This document shows, one piece after another, positions 52,105 through 59,479 of a DNA stretch of 64,000 nucleotides. Both the position numbers and the translations under genes were made by a program. Source of the stretch: Jeotgalicoccus sp. GTDB lineage: Bacteria; Bacillota; Bacilli; Staphylococcales; Salinicoccaceae. The notes under the pieces were generated by a model, which was given only the letters and a program-made list of their open reading frames with translations, did not search any database and was not told where the DNA came from. Position 1 is the first letter of the stretch, and every line of letters starts with the position of its first letter. The DNA lies in contig DONT01000006.1 of NCBI GenBank assembly GCA_003513765.1, positions 173,032-237,031 of the forward strand, written 5' to 3'.

Positions 52105-52569
52105 ATGATAGAGTTGAACGAACGCGTCAGGCCGTACATGACAGTCAAAGCATTATTAGTATGGGTAACCAGTATTCTTATATTTACAGCAGCCGGCATC
52201 GCAGTATATTTCTTTTCCTGGCCGGTGTGGCTGTATTACATTTTTATCGTGCTGCTCATTTTAGAGCTGGGGGGATTTGTCTTCTTGCGACCGTGGATTT
52301 ATACAAAAGTGACATCTTATGAATTGCTGGAAGACAGAATTGTCGTGAGACAGGGGTTCTTTACAGTGAAGACTCAGATGATTCCTATTAAAAGGGCTCA
52401 GGGTGTTGAATTTAAAACGGGTCCGCTCTCGAGGCGGTATAATCTTGGGTCTGTCCGTATTAAAACTGCGGGTATCGGTATTGATATGCCGCCTTTAAGA
52501 ATCGATGAAGCACGCGAACTGAAAAAGAATATCATCGATATCGTAAAGGGGGAAGAAACCGATGTATAA
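52105..52569 (+). CDS. PH-domain (bPH_2/DUF304) membrane protein, YdbS-like
   Basis: The 154-residue protein has two N-terminal transmembrane helices (about residues 15-60) and one bacterial PH domain, with YELLEDRIVVRQGFFTVKTQMIPIKRAQGVEF, the usual bPH_2 start. ATG 52105 follows GGAAGGG; an in-frame TTG at 52090 is not needed. It is coupled to the larger three-repeat protein by an 8-bp overlap. Function unknown; Bacillus YdbS/YdbT have been linked to peptide-antibiotic tolerance. Confidence 0.8.
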   Translation: MIELNERVRPYMTVKALLVWVTSILIFTAAGIAVYFFSWPVWLYYIFIVLLILELGGFVFLRPWIYTKVTSYELLEDRIVVRQGFFTVKTQMIPIKRAQGVEFKTGPLSRRYNLGSVRIKTAGIGIDMPPLRIDEARELKKNIIDIVKGEETDV

Positions 52570-54127
52570 TCCTCAGAAGCTTCATCCTGTTGCTTATGCC
52601 GGAAGTGTTGTAAAAGGTATTAAAACAATGTTTTTCCCTGCAATTATTATATTTTTTAATATGAGAGAAGAACTTTTTTCAGGTTCAATCAATCCGTGGA
52701 TGCTGCTTGGCGGAGTCGGCATACTCGCGCTGATTTTTATCGTATTTACAGGCTTCGATATGCTTAACATATACCGTACAAGATTCTGGATTGAAAATAA
52801 TAAATTTGTGTTTAAAAACGGGATATTTACCCGTAATGAAAAAGAACTGGATATTAAACGTATTCAGTCTATTGACTTTAACCAGCCCTTTTTTCACCGT
52901 ATTTTTGGAGCGGTGCAGCTCGATATTTTAACGCCGGGTGATGGTATAAAAATCGACACGATAAAAAAATCGCAAGGGGAAGATATCCAAAGCGTTATTT
53001 ATGAGACTCAGCAGGATATTGAAAATGAAGAGACTGCAGTAAATATTGGAGATGCCAGTGTCTGGCCGAGAGATAAACAGATAGAAACAGTTCCTAAAGC
53101 AGCTGTGCGTGAATTCATTACATTGAAGAAAATGAATTTTAAAGAACTTATTTTAATGGCGATGACAAGCGGCGGGCTCGGAGTCTTTGCTGCGATTTTC
53201 TTCGGTGTGCTGAACGTCGTCGGCGGAGAGATACTGATAGAAAACTATTTCGAGTACGTCAGCGGTATCGTGAGAAGTCTGATTTTAGGCATTGTTCTTG
53301 CATCACTCGTATTTGTTATTATCGGCTACCTTATCGGAACGGTTATTATAATGGTACGGAATTACGACTATACATTGAAACAGAGCGGCGATGATCTGAC
53401 AGTTGAATACGGCCTTTTTTCTAAAAAGAATAAGAGTGTCAATATAAACAGAGTGCAGAATGTTATTATCTCAGACAGTATTCTGCGCCGTTTAATCGGG
53501 TATTACGCACTGTCAGTATCGATTACGAGCGATTCACTCGAGTCCGATGCAATTGACGGGAAAGTACAGTTGCTGCCGTTTATAAAGAAAAAAGAGCTGT
53601 ACAGCATCCTCGGGGATATTTTTCCGAATTATCATCTGGAACTGCCGAAACGCATCGTGCCGTTTCGTGCGATTCGCCGTTACTTCCAGCTTACATTGCT
53701 GTTTTTCATTATAGGAATAAGTGTCATGGCTTACTTTTTCCACGGTGAAACATTTATGCTGTACGTTTATATTGGTGCAGCGTTGATTCTGCTGCTCCTG
53801 ATTGCGAGCGGAATTTACAGTGCGAGAAATGTCGGTTATGCCATTTATAAAGATGAAATTAATATGATGACAGCTTCTTTCTTTACACGCCGACATTATG
53901 CAATCAAGAGAGAGAAGATTATCGATACGACATACCGCCGAAACCCTTTTCTGCACCGTGCTGATTTAGGTCATATTGAAGTATCGACGCCGGGCGGTAT
54001 CGCCAGCTCGTCAGCAGAAATTAAATTTATTGAAAAACATGATATTGAAACAATCTGGAAGTTTATAGAAAGGGGGCATGACGATGAAACGCATATCGCC
54101 GAAAGCGATCAAATTGTGGAGGATTAG
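52562..54127 (+). CDS. Multi-PH-domain membrane protein, YdbT-like
   Basis: The 521-residue protein has three bPH_2 units alternating with transmembrane helix pairs: IENNKFVFKNGIFTRNEKELDIKRIQSIDF, then DLTVEYGLFSKKNKSVNINRVQNVIIS, then KDEINMMTASFFTRRHYAIKREKIIDTTY. This is the layout of YdbT. It overlaps the preceding gene by 8 bp and the following one by about 44 bp. It probably forms a membrane complex with the flanking YdbS-like proteins. Function unknown. Confidence 0.83.
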   Translation: MYNPQKLHPVAYAGSVVKGIKTMFFPAIIIFFNMREELFSGSINPWMLLGGVGILALIFIVFTGFDMLNIYRTRFWIENNKFVFKNGIFTRNEKELDIKRIQSIDFNQPFFHRIFGAVQLDILTPGDGIKIDTIKKSQGEDIQSVIYETQQDIENEETAVNIGDASVWPRDKQIETVPKAAVREFITLKKMNFKELILMAMTSGGLGVFAAIFFGVLNVVGGEILIENYFEYVSGIVRSLILGIVLASLVFVIIGYLIGTVIIMVRNYDYTLKQSGDDLTVEYGLFSKKNKSVNINRVQNVIISDSILRRLIGYYALSVSITSDSLESDAIDGKVQLLPFIKKKELYSILGDIFPNYHLELPKRIVPFRAIRRYFQLTLLFFIIGISVMAYFFHGETFMLYVYIGAALILLLLIASGIYSARNVGYAIYKDEINMMTASFFTRRHYAIKREKIIDTTYRRNPFLHRADLGHIEVSTPGGIASSSAEIKFIEKHDIETIWKFIERGHDDETHIAESDQIVED

Positions 54128-54569
54128 AGAATATATTAACGCAGGCATCTGGCTTATTATTGGTACCGCTATAGGAATTGGATCAATATTCCTAGATTTT
54201 ATACCATGGTGGATTTTTCTGATCCCTGCATTCATTGTAATTTATATTATTATCGTTCATGCATGGATTATTCCAAAACTCCGCTATAAGTACTTCAGAT
54301 ATCAAGTGCTGGAAGATGAAATCCGCATTCACAGCGGCATCTGGTTTAAATCTGAAGTAGCAGTGCCGCTGTACCGTGTGCAAAACATCGATACAACTGT
54401 TGGTCCGATTATGAAACGGATGAACTTAAAAGGTATTTCGCTGCAGACTTCTGCTGAGAAGTTATTTATTCCGGAACTTGAAACAGATAAGGCTGATCAG
54501 CTGCGTCACGATATCCGCGAACTGATTAATAAGAATGTGAACGAACTGCAGAGTGAGGGAACGATATGA
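54084..54569 (+). CDS. PH-domain membrane protein, second YdbS-like paralogue
   Basis: The 161-residue protein has two transmembrane helices (about residues 20-62), then one bPH_2 domain (FRYQVLEDEIRIHSGIWFKSEVAVPLYRVQNI). I prefer ATG 54084 because it is properly spaced from AGGGGG; ATG 54078 abuts the SD. It lies nested on the 3' end of the YdbT-like gene and overlaps acpS by 4 bp. This makes a three-gene PH cassette, one more than in Bacillus. Confidence 0.8.
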   Translation: MKRISPKAIKLWRIREYINAGIWLIIGTAIGIGSIFLDFIPWWIFLIPAFIVIYIIIVHAWIIPKLRYKYFRYQVLEDEIRIHSGIWFKSEVAVPLYRVQNIDTTVGPIMKRMNLKGISLQTSAEKLFIPELETDKADQLRHDIRELINKNVNELQSEGTI

Positions 54570-54922
54570 TTATAGGATTAGGTACAGATATTATTGAAAT
54601 ATCACGCATTTCAAAAGTTAATAAAGAAGATCGTCTGGCGAAAAGGATTTTAACGCCGGAAGAGTTTTATCATTATCAAGAAATAAAAAATGAAGAACGT
54701 AAAGTATCTTATCTGGCAGGACGCTTCGCTGTAAAAGAAGCATACAGCAAAGCGCTCGGTACAGGAATCGGCAGTGCGGTCAGCTTTAATGAAATTAACT
54801 GCATGAATGATGCGAGCGGTAAACCGTCCTTAACGAATGCGCCGAATGCGCATGTATCAATATCTCATTCCAGGGACTATGCAGTTGCGACAGTGATTAT
54901 TGAGGAGGAAAATGATGAGTGA
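54566..54922 (+). CDS. acpS: Holo-acyl-carrier-protein synthase
   Basis: AcpS transfers phosphopantetheine from CoA to ACP. The 118-residue protein starts MIIGLGTDIIEISRI (Asp8 metal ligand) and has RFAVKEAYSKALGTGIG with the conserved Glu, then VSISHSRDYAVATVI. It is coupled to the PH gene (ATGA) and overlaps alr slightly. The order acpS-alr-mazEF is conserved from Bacillus. Confidence 0.95.
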   Translation: MIIGLGTDIIEISRISKVNKEDRLAKRILTPEEFYHYQEIKNEERKVSYLAGRFAVKEAYSKALGTGIGSAVSFNEINCMNDASGKPSLTNAPNAHVSISHSRDYAVATVIIEEENDE

Positions 54923-56066
54923 TAAGTATTACCGAAATACAGTGCTCGATGTGAATCTTAAGGCTATAGAAAAAAACTTCAGAGCGGTTCAGGGAATTAA
55001 TCCGGAAAAAACGCTTATTGCAGTAGTTAAGGCGAATGCCTACGGGCTCGGAGCAAAAGCTGTCAGTGAACATCTTGCAGGAGCAGGCGCGTCATTTTTT
55101 GCGGTAGCAACACTTGATGAAGCAATTGATCTCCGCATGCACGGTATTAAACAGAAAATACTTGTACTCGGGACAATCAGTCCTGAACATATTAATAAAG
55201 CGATACAGCATCGTATTGCAGTCACCGCGCCGAATCTTGAATGGGTGAAAGAAGCAAAAAGTGAAGTGAATGACAGACATGACAAAGCGGTCTGGATTCA
55301 CATTAAAGTAAATACAGGCATGAACCGCTACGGGACTTCAGATATCCGTGAAATAGAGACGATGATTAATGAAATTAACTCATTCAGCCGTTTTATTTAC
55401 GAAGGGATTTTCAGCCATTTTACTTCAAGCGATGAAGATAATGATATTACTGCAGCTGAATTTAAGATCTTTAAAGATATAGTCAGTCAGGTTGAACGAC
55501 CGGAGTATGTTCACATATCAAATTCAGGCGGTGCCCTCACTTTAAAAGAAGACTTCACTACCGCTGTCCGTTCAGGTATTGCACTGTACGGCTATTATCC
55601 AAGTGAGTATGTAAAAGCTGAAACTGCTGTGAAGCTTAATCCGGCGGCGAGATTATCGACTGAAATCACGGCTGTTCATCATCTTGAAGCGGGGGACAGT
55701 GTCAGCTACGGCAGAAAATATACTGCAAAAACAAAGGAAACTGTCGCAACATTGCCGATTGGATATGCAGATGGGTTATTAAGGCAGCATAATGGGTATA
55801 AAGTTAAATTAGAAGGTGGCACCGATTGTGAAATTGTGGGGACCATCTGCATGGATGCACTGATGATTAAAGTTCCAGAGCAGACTAATGCAAAAGAAAA
55901 AGTTATTATAATCGATGATCTTGAGAATTCAGAACAGTCTATGGAAAGTTACAGTAGCTATACTGGTACTATTTCATATGAATCGCTGTGTGCTTTCGGG
56001 CGCCGCATTCCCCGACGGTACACCGGGAAAGATATTGAGTTAATCTATAACGAAGTAATTAATTAA
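54915..56066 (+). CDS. alr: Alanine racemase
   Basis: Alr makes D-alanine for peptidoglycan and teichoic acids. The 383-residue PLP enzyme has the cofactor lysine in VVKANAYGLGA (Lys39) and the C-terminal domain with SYGRKYTAK and ATLPIGYADGL. ATG 54915 is six bases after GAGGAGG; ATG 54912 is close behind it. Length and motifs are complete. The following gap to mazE has no obvious terminator. Confidence 0.96.
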   Translation: MSDKYYRNTVLDVNLKAIEKNFRAVQGINPEKTLIAVVKANAYGLGAKAVSEHLAGAGASFFAVATLDEAIDLRMHGIKQKILVLGTISPEHINKAIQHRIAVTAPNLEWVKEAKSEVNDRHDKAVWIHIKVNTGMNRYGTSDIREIETMINEINSFSRFIYEGIFSHFTSSDEDNDITAAEFKIFKDIVSQVERPEYVHISNSGGALTLKEDFTTAVRSGIALYGYYPSEYVKAETAVKLNPAARLSTEITAVHHLEAGDSVSYGRKYTAKTKETVATLPIGYADGLLRQHNGYKVKLEGGTDCEIVGTICMDALMIKVPEQTNAKEKVIIIDDLENSEQSMESYSSYTGTISYESLCAFGRRIPRRYTGKDIELIYNEVIN

Positions 56067-56146
56067 ATACGCATTCGATTAATAGCAACAGAATGCATCA
56101 AATGTTATGATTAATTCAATAGCTGATTTTTATGGAGTTGACTGTC

Positions 56147-56332
56147 TTGTCTTATACATCTGTAAATAACGAGTTCGAAAAAGCATTGGTAAATGGCTAC
56201 ATTGAAATGGCGGAGATTAATTTATTAATCGCACGGGAAAGTTTTCACGCTGAAAGTGAAGCGTACCGTATCGGCATTACTGTCACGGAACTGGAATGTG
56301 CTGCATGTAACGATAGTAAAGATGGTGAATAG
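56147..56332 (+). CDS. mazE: MazE antitoxin
   Basis: The 61-residue product resembles staphylococcal MazE (FEKALVNGYIEMAEINLLIARESFHAESEA corresponds to the S. aureus sequence [24 protein letters not shown]). The C terminus is Glu/Asp-rich, as expected for toxin binding. Start is uncertain: TTG 56147 has GGAG ten bases upstream; ATG 56132 and TTG 56138 are in frame but lack an SD. It abuts mazF with no gap. The C-terminal CAAC is a curious feature with unknown meaning. Confidence 0.8.
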   Translation: MSYTSVNNEFEKALVNGYIEMAEINLLIARESFHAESEAYRIGITVTELECAACNDSKDGE

Positions 56333-56710
56333 ATGAAAAGAGGAGAAGTTTATCTGGCTGATCTTTCACCTGTGCAGGGTTCAGAACAAGGTGGAAAACG
56401 CCCTGTTGTTATTATCCAAAATAATGTAGGTAACCGTCACAGTCCGACTGTGATAGTTGCAGCCATTACTGGGAAAATAAATAAAGCGAAAATACCTACA
56501 CATGTTGAAATATCAAAGGAAGCTTACAAACTGGATATGGACTCGGTGATATTGCTGGAGCAAATTCGAACGGTCGATAAGACCAGATTGCAGGAAAAAC
56601 TTACATATTTGGACGAAGACAAAATGCGCGAAGTAAATGATGCGCTGAAAGTCAGTCTGGAATTAGAACCGAAAAAGAAAAGAAAAAAGAATAAGACAAA
56701 CAGAAAATAG
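56333..56710 (+). CDS. mazF: MazF endoribonuclease toxin
   Basis: MazF cleaves mRNA at short motifs. The 125-residue protein has [31 protein letters not shown], then [15 protein letters not shown], and [17 protein letters not shown], the full PemK/MazF fold with the conserved arginine of the catalytic surface. The C terminus is an extra Lys/Arg-rich tail ([13 protein letters not shown]). S. aureus MazF cuts UACAU; the specificity here is not known. A perfect hairpin covers its stop codon. Confidence 0.94.
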   Translation: MKRGEVYLADLSPVQGSEQGGKRPVVIIQNNVGNRHSPTVIVAAITGKINKAKIPTHVEISKEAYKLDMDSVILLEQIRTVDKTRLQEKLTYLDEDKMREVNDALKVSLELEPKKKRKKNKTNRK

Positions 56711-56735
56711 ACTTTTGTTTACAAAAGTCTATTTT
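56704..56735 (+). terminator. Perfect hairpin across the mazF stop codon
   Basis: A 14-bp perfect stem (56704-56717 with 56722-56735), loop TTTA, contains the mazF TAG and ends in TTTTG. It has the shape of an intrinsic terminator or attenuator, but the stem is A/T-rich and the rsbU start is only 21 bp further, so read-through is likely. Confidence 0.75.
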
Positions 56736-56756
56736 GAAGATGGAGGTGTTTTTAGT

Positions 56757-57776
56757 ATGACCTATATTGATGATCTGGTAGAAGAATACAAAGGTCTGAT
56801 TAATGATTACATAGCAAACGGCAATGAAGACTTACTGGCAGCCAAGGCGCATGAGTTCAGTGAAAAAGCGATTGATCTGGATATTTCACCAGATGAAATG
56901 GTAGCACTTCATATTGAACTGATCAATGCAATTCCGCTGAAGGTTTATGAAGATGTAAAAGCGTCGCTTGATGTGCTGCAGGAAATTATGATTCGCTTCG
57001 GTTTTACATATAAGGATTACAAAGCAATGCTCAACAAGATGGAGCGTCATGACCAGGAAATGGATGTGGCTGCGAGTTTGCAGGAAACAATGTTAAAAAC
57101 AGCGATTCCCGCAATTGAAACTCTTGAAATTGGTGCAATCAGTGTACCTGCACGTAAAGTGAGCGGAGACTATTTTAATATTATTGAGCACAGTGATGGC
57201 AAGCTGACTTTTGCAGTAGCTGATGTTATCGGTAAAGGAATACCTGCTGCAATTGCAATGTCGATGCTGAAATTTGGAATGGATCTGACTTCGTCGTCCA
57301 ATCCGCCGTCAAAATCTTTAAAACGGTTAAATCAGCTTGTCGAAAAAAACGTCAACAAAAATATGTTCGTAACGATGTTCTATGGTCTTTACGATTTTAA
57401 TGATCAGTCACTATGCTTTTCAAGTGCAGGACACGAACCCGCATTTTTGTATCACTATGAAGATGATGAGTTCGAAGAATTGGATGGCAAAGGACTTGTA
57501 CTTGGTGTCATGAAAGATACAGAGTATGAAGAAGTATCCTCAAAACTTGAGAAAAATGATATGCTGTTCATCTTTACTGACGGAGTGTCAGAACTTAGAA
57601 AACATGACGGCACATTTATAAATATGGATGACATTAAGGATATGATCCGTGAAACGCGCGACCAGCATCCTCAGGATATCGTACAGTATATTTATGAAGC
57701 GCTGACACGTATGCGCAATCAGAATTATAAAGATGATTTAACAATGTTTATAATAAAAAATAAAGGCACAAATTAA
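56757..57776 (+). CDS. rsbU: Serine phosphatase RsbU, activator of sigma-B
   Basis: RsbU dephosphorylates RsbV to release sigma-B. The 339-residue protein has an N-terminal helical domain (to about residue 85) and a C-terminal PP2C/SpoIIE domain with VSGDYFNI, FAVADVIGKGIPAA and FIFTDGVSEL, whose Asp residues bind metal. ATG 56757 follows GATGGAGGTG. RsbT, the partner in Bacillus, is missing as in S. aureus, so activation of RsbU here works another way. The unit begins 46 bp after mazF. Confidence 0.94.
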   Translation: MTYIDDLVEEYKGLINDYIANGNEDLLAAKAHEFSEKAIDLDISPDEMVALHIELINAIPLKVYEDVKASLDVLQEIMIRFGFTYKDYKAMLNKMERHDQEMDVAASLQETMLKTAIPAIETLEIGAISVPARKVSGDYFNIIEHSDGKLTFAVADVIGKGIPAAIAMSMLKFGMDLTSSSNPPSKSLKRLNQLVEKNVNKNMFVTMFYGLYDFNDQSLCFSSAGHEPAFLYHYEDDEFEELDGKGLVLGVMKDTEYEEVSSKLEKNDMLFIFTDGVSELRKHDGTFINMDDIKDMIRETRDQHPQDIVQYIYEALTRMRNQNYKDDLTMFIIKNKGTN

Positions 57777-57779
57777 AAA

Positions 57780-57805
57780 GTTTTAAAAATGTTAATACAG
57801 GGTAC
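57780..57805 (+). promoter_or_regulatory. Sigma-B type promoter for rsbV-rsbW-sigB
   Basis: GTTTTA (57780-57785) - 14 bp - GGGTAC (57800-57805) matches the sigma-B consensus with one mismatch in the last -10 position. It lies just after rsbU, as in S. aureus, and predicts autoregulation of the three downstream genes. Confidence 0.72.
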
Positions 57806-57858
57806 AAAGATTAAGGTATAAAATTTACGAATGATTTGATTGGAGTGCATACATAAAT

Positions 57859-58185
57859 ATGAATATAAAAATAGACGCAACGGAGAACAGCGGGGAATAT
57901 CTAGTCAGTGTCAGCGGCGAGCTTGACGTATATACCGCACCGGAACTGAAGCAGGTTTTTGAACCTGTTGCCGCAGCAGGCCAGCACGATTTAATCGTCG
58001 ATTTAAGTGAACTGAATTATATGGACTCCACGGGGCTCGGTATTTTTGTTGGAACACTTAAGGACCTTAATAAACACAATAAAGAACTCCATGTTCTTGG
58101 AGTAAACGATAGAATTTTAAAACTTTTTGAGATTACAGGATTACGCGATTTAATGTATGTTAATAAGAAGTCGGAGGTCGACTGA
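57859..58185 (+). CDS. rsbV: Anti-anti-sigma factor RsbV
   Basis: RsbV binds RsbW in its unphosphorylated form, freeing sigma-B. The 108-residue STAS protein has the phosphorylated Ser57 in MDSTGLGIF, the same position as in S. aureus RsbV. The SD (GGAGTG) is separated from ATG 57859 by CATACATAAAT, a spacing of 12, longer than usual. Coupling to rsbW: 3-bp gap. Confidence 0.95.
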   Translation: MNIKIDATENSGEYLVSVSGELDVYTAPELKQVFEPVAAAGQHDLIVDLSELNYMDSTGLGIFVGTLKDLNKHNKELHVLGVNDRILKLFEITGLRDLMYVNKKSEVD

Positions 58186-58188
58186 AGA

Positions 58189-58662
58189 ATGATGTCACAG
58201 TATGATTTAATAGAAATGAAATTTCCGTCAAGTGCAGAATACGTAGGTCTCATCCGTTTGACACTGTCAGGTGTTTTATCGAGAGCGGGAGCAACGTACG
58301 ATGATATCGAAGATTCTAAAATTGCAGTTTCTGAAGCTGTAACTAACGCGGTTAAACATGCTTATAAAGATAATGAACAGGGTGAAATATCTGTAGGTTT
58401 CGCAGTGTACAGCGACAAGGTTGAGATTATTGTTGCAGATAACGGACAGAGCTTTGATTATGAAAAAATTAAAGAAGAGCTCGGACCTTATAATGAAGAT
58501 GACAACATTGATTACCTGAGAGAAGGAGGGCTTGGCCTTTTCCTTATTGAGACACTGATGGACAAAGTATCATTCAGAAAAGAACCTGGTGTTACGATCA
58601 GCATGACGAAGTATATTAACGAAAGTCAGGTGCAGCCGAATGGAGAAACAATCTCGCAATAG
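58189..58662 (+). CDS. rsbW: Anti-sigma-B kinase RsbW
   Basis: RsbW sequesters sigma-B and phosphorylates RsbV. The 157-residue GHKL-fold protein has [14 protein letters not shown] (N box), VADNGQSFD (G1) and [13 protein letters not shown] (G2). Two adjacent ATGs (58189, 58192) follow GGAGG. It overlaps sigB by 23 bp, so the antagonist pair is translationally coupled. Confidence 0.95.
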   Translation: MMSQYDLIEMKFPSSAEYVGLIRLTLSGVLSRAGATYDDIEDSKIAVSEAVTNAVKHAYKDNEQGEISVGFAVYSDKVEIIVADNGQSFDYEKIKEELGPYNEDDNIDYLREGGLGLFLIETLMDKVSFRKEPGVTISMTKYINESQVQPNGETISQ

Positions 58663-59419
58663 AAATTACGGACTGCCGCCTGAAGAAGTTAACGAGCTGA
58701 TTAAAAGGTATCAGGAATCAGAAGATAATACAGCACAAAGCGAACTCGTAGAAAATTATACGAAGCTTGTGGAATCACTCGCCTACCGTTATTCACGCGG
58801 CCAGTCGCATCATGAGGATTTAGTACAGGTCGGGATGCTGGGACTGTTAGGGGCAATCAGACGTTTTGATACGTCTTTTGAACGCAGATTTGAAGTTTTT
58901 TTAGTGCCTACAGTAGTCGGTGAAATTAAACGCTATCTGCGGGATAAGACATGGAGTGTTCACGTACCGAGAAGAATTAAAGAACTCGGGCCGAGAATTA
59001 AAAATACGACGGATTCTCTGACGAATGAACTCGAAAGATCACCGACAATCCAAGAACTGGCAATGAAACTTGAAGTGACAGAAGAAGAAGTGCTCGAAGC
59101 TATGGAAATGGGTCAGAGTTATAATGCGCTCAGTGTCGATCATTCAATCGAAGCGGATAAGGATGGTTCGACGGTAACATTGCTCGATGTGATGGGACAG
59201 CAGGATGACAATTATGATCTGGCTGAAAAGCGTATGATTTTAGAAAAAGTACTGCCTATCTTAAGCGACAGAGAGCAGGAAATTATAAAATCGACATTTA
59301 TTGATGGTCTCAGCCAAAAAGAAACCGGTGAGAAAATCGGTTTAAGTCAGATGCATGTTTCAAGATTGCAGCGATCTGCAATTAAGAAACTGAGAGAAGC
59401 AGTTAAAGAAGCTGAATAA
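58640..59419 (+). CDS. sigB: RNA polymerase sigma-B factor
   Basis: SigB directs the general stress regulon. The 259-residue group 3 sigma factor has region 2 ([29 protein letters not shown]), region 3, and the region 4 helix-turn-helix [22 protein letters not shown]. It is the last gene of the rsb operon; rsbX is not present. A terminator follows. Confidence 0.97.
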   Translation: MEKQSRNRNYGLPPEEVNELIKRYQESEDNTAQSELVENYTKLVESLAYRYSRGQSHHEDLVQVGMLGLLGAIRRFDTSFERRFEVFLVPTVVGEIKRYLRDKTWSVHVPRRIKELGPRIKNTTDSLTNELERSPTIQELAMKLEVTEEEVLEAMEMGQSYNALSVDHSIEADKDGSTVTLLDVMGQQDDNYDLAEKRMILEKVLPILSDREQEIIKSTFIDGLSQKETGEKIGLSQMHVSRLQRSAIKKLREAVKEAE

Positions 59420-59430
59420 ATTTATAAATG

Positions 59431-59458
59431 AGCCCGGTCTACTTTAGATTGGGCTTTT
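59431..59458 (+). terminator. sigB operon terminator
   Basis: A 10-bp stem with two G:U pairs (59431-59440 with 59446-59455), 5-nt loop, followed by TTTTATT. The tex gene starts 22 bp later, so some read-through may feed it. Confidence 0.82.
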
Positions 59459-59479
59459 ATTATTAGAGGAGTACATATT

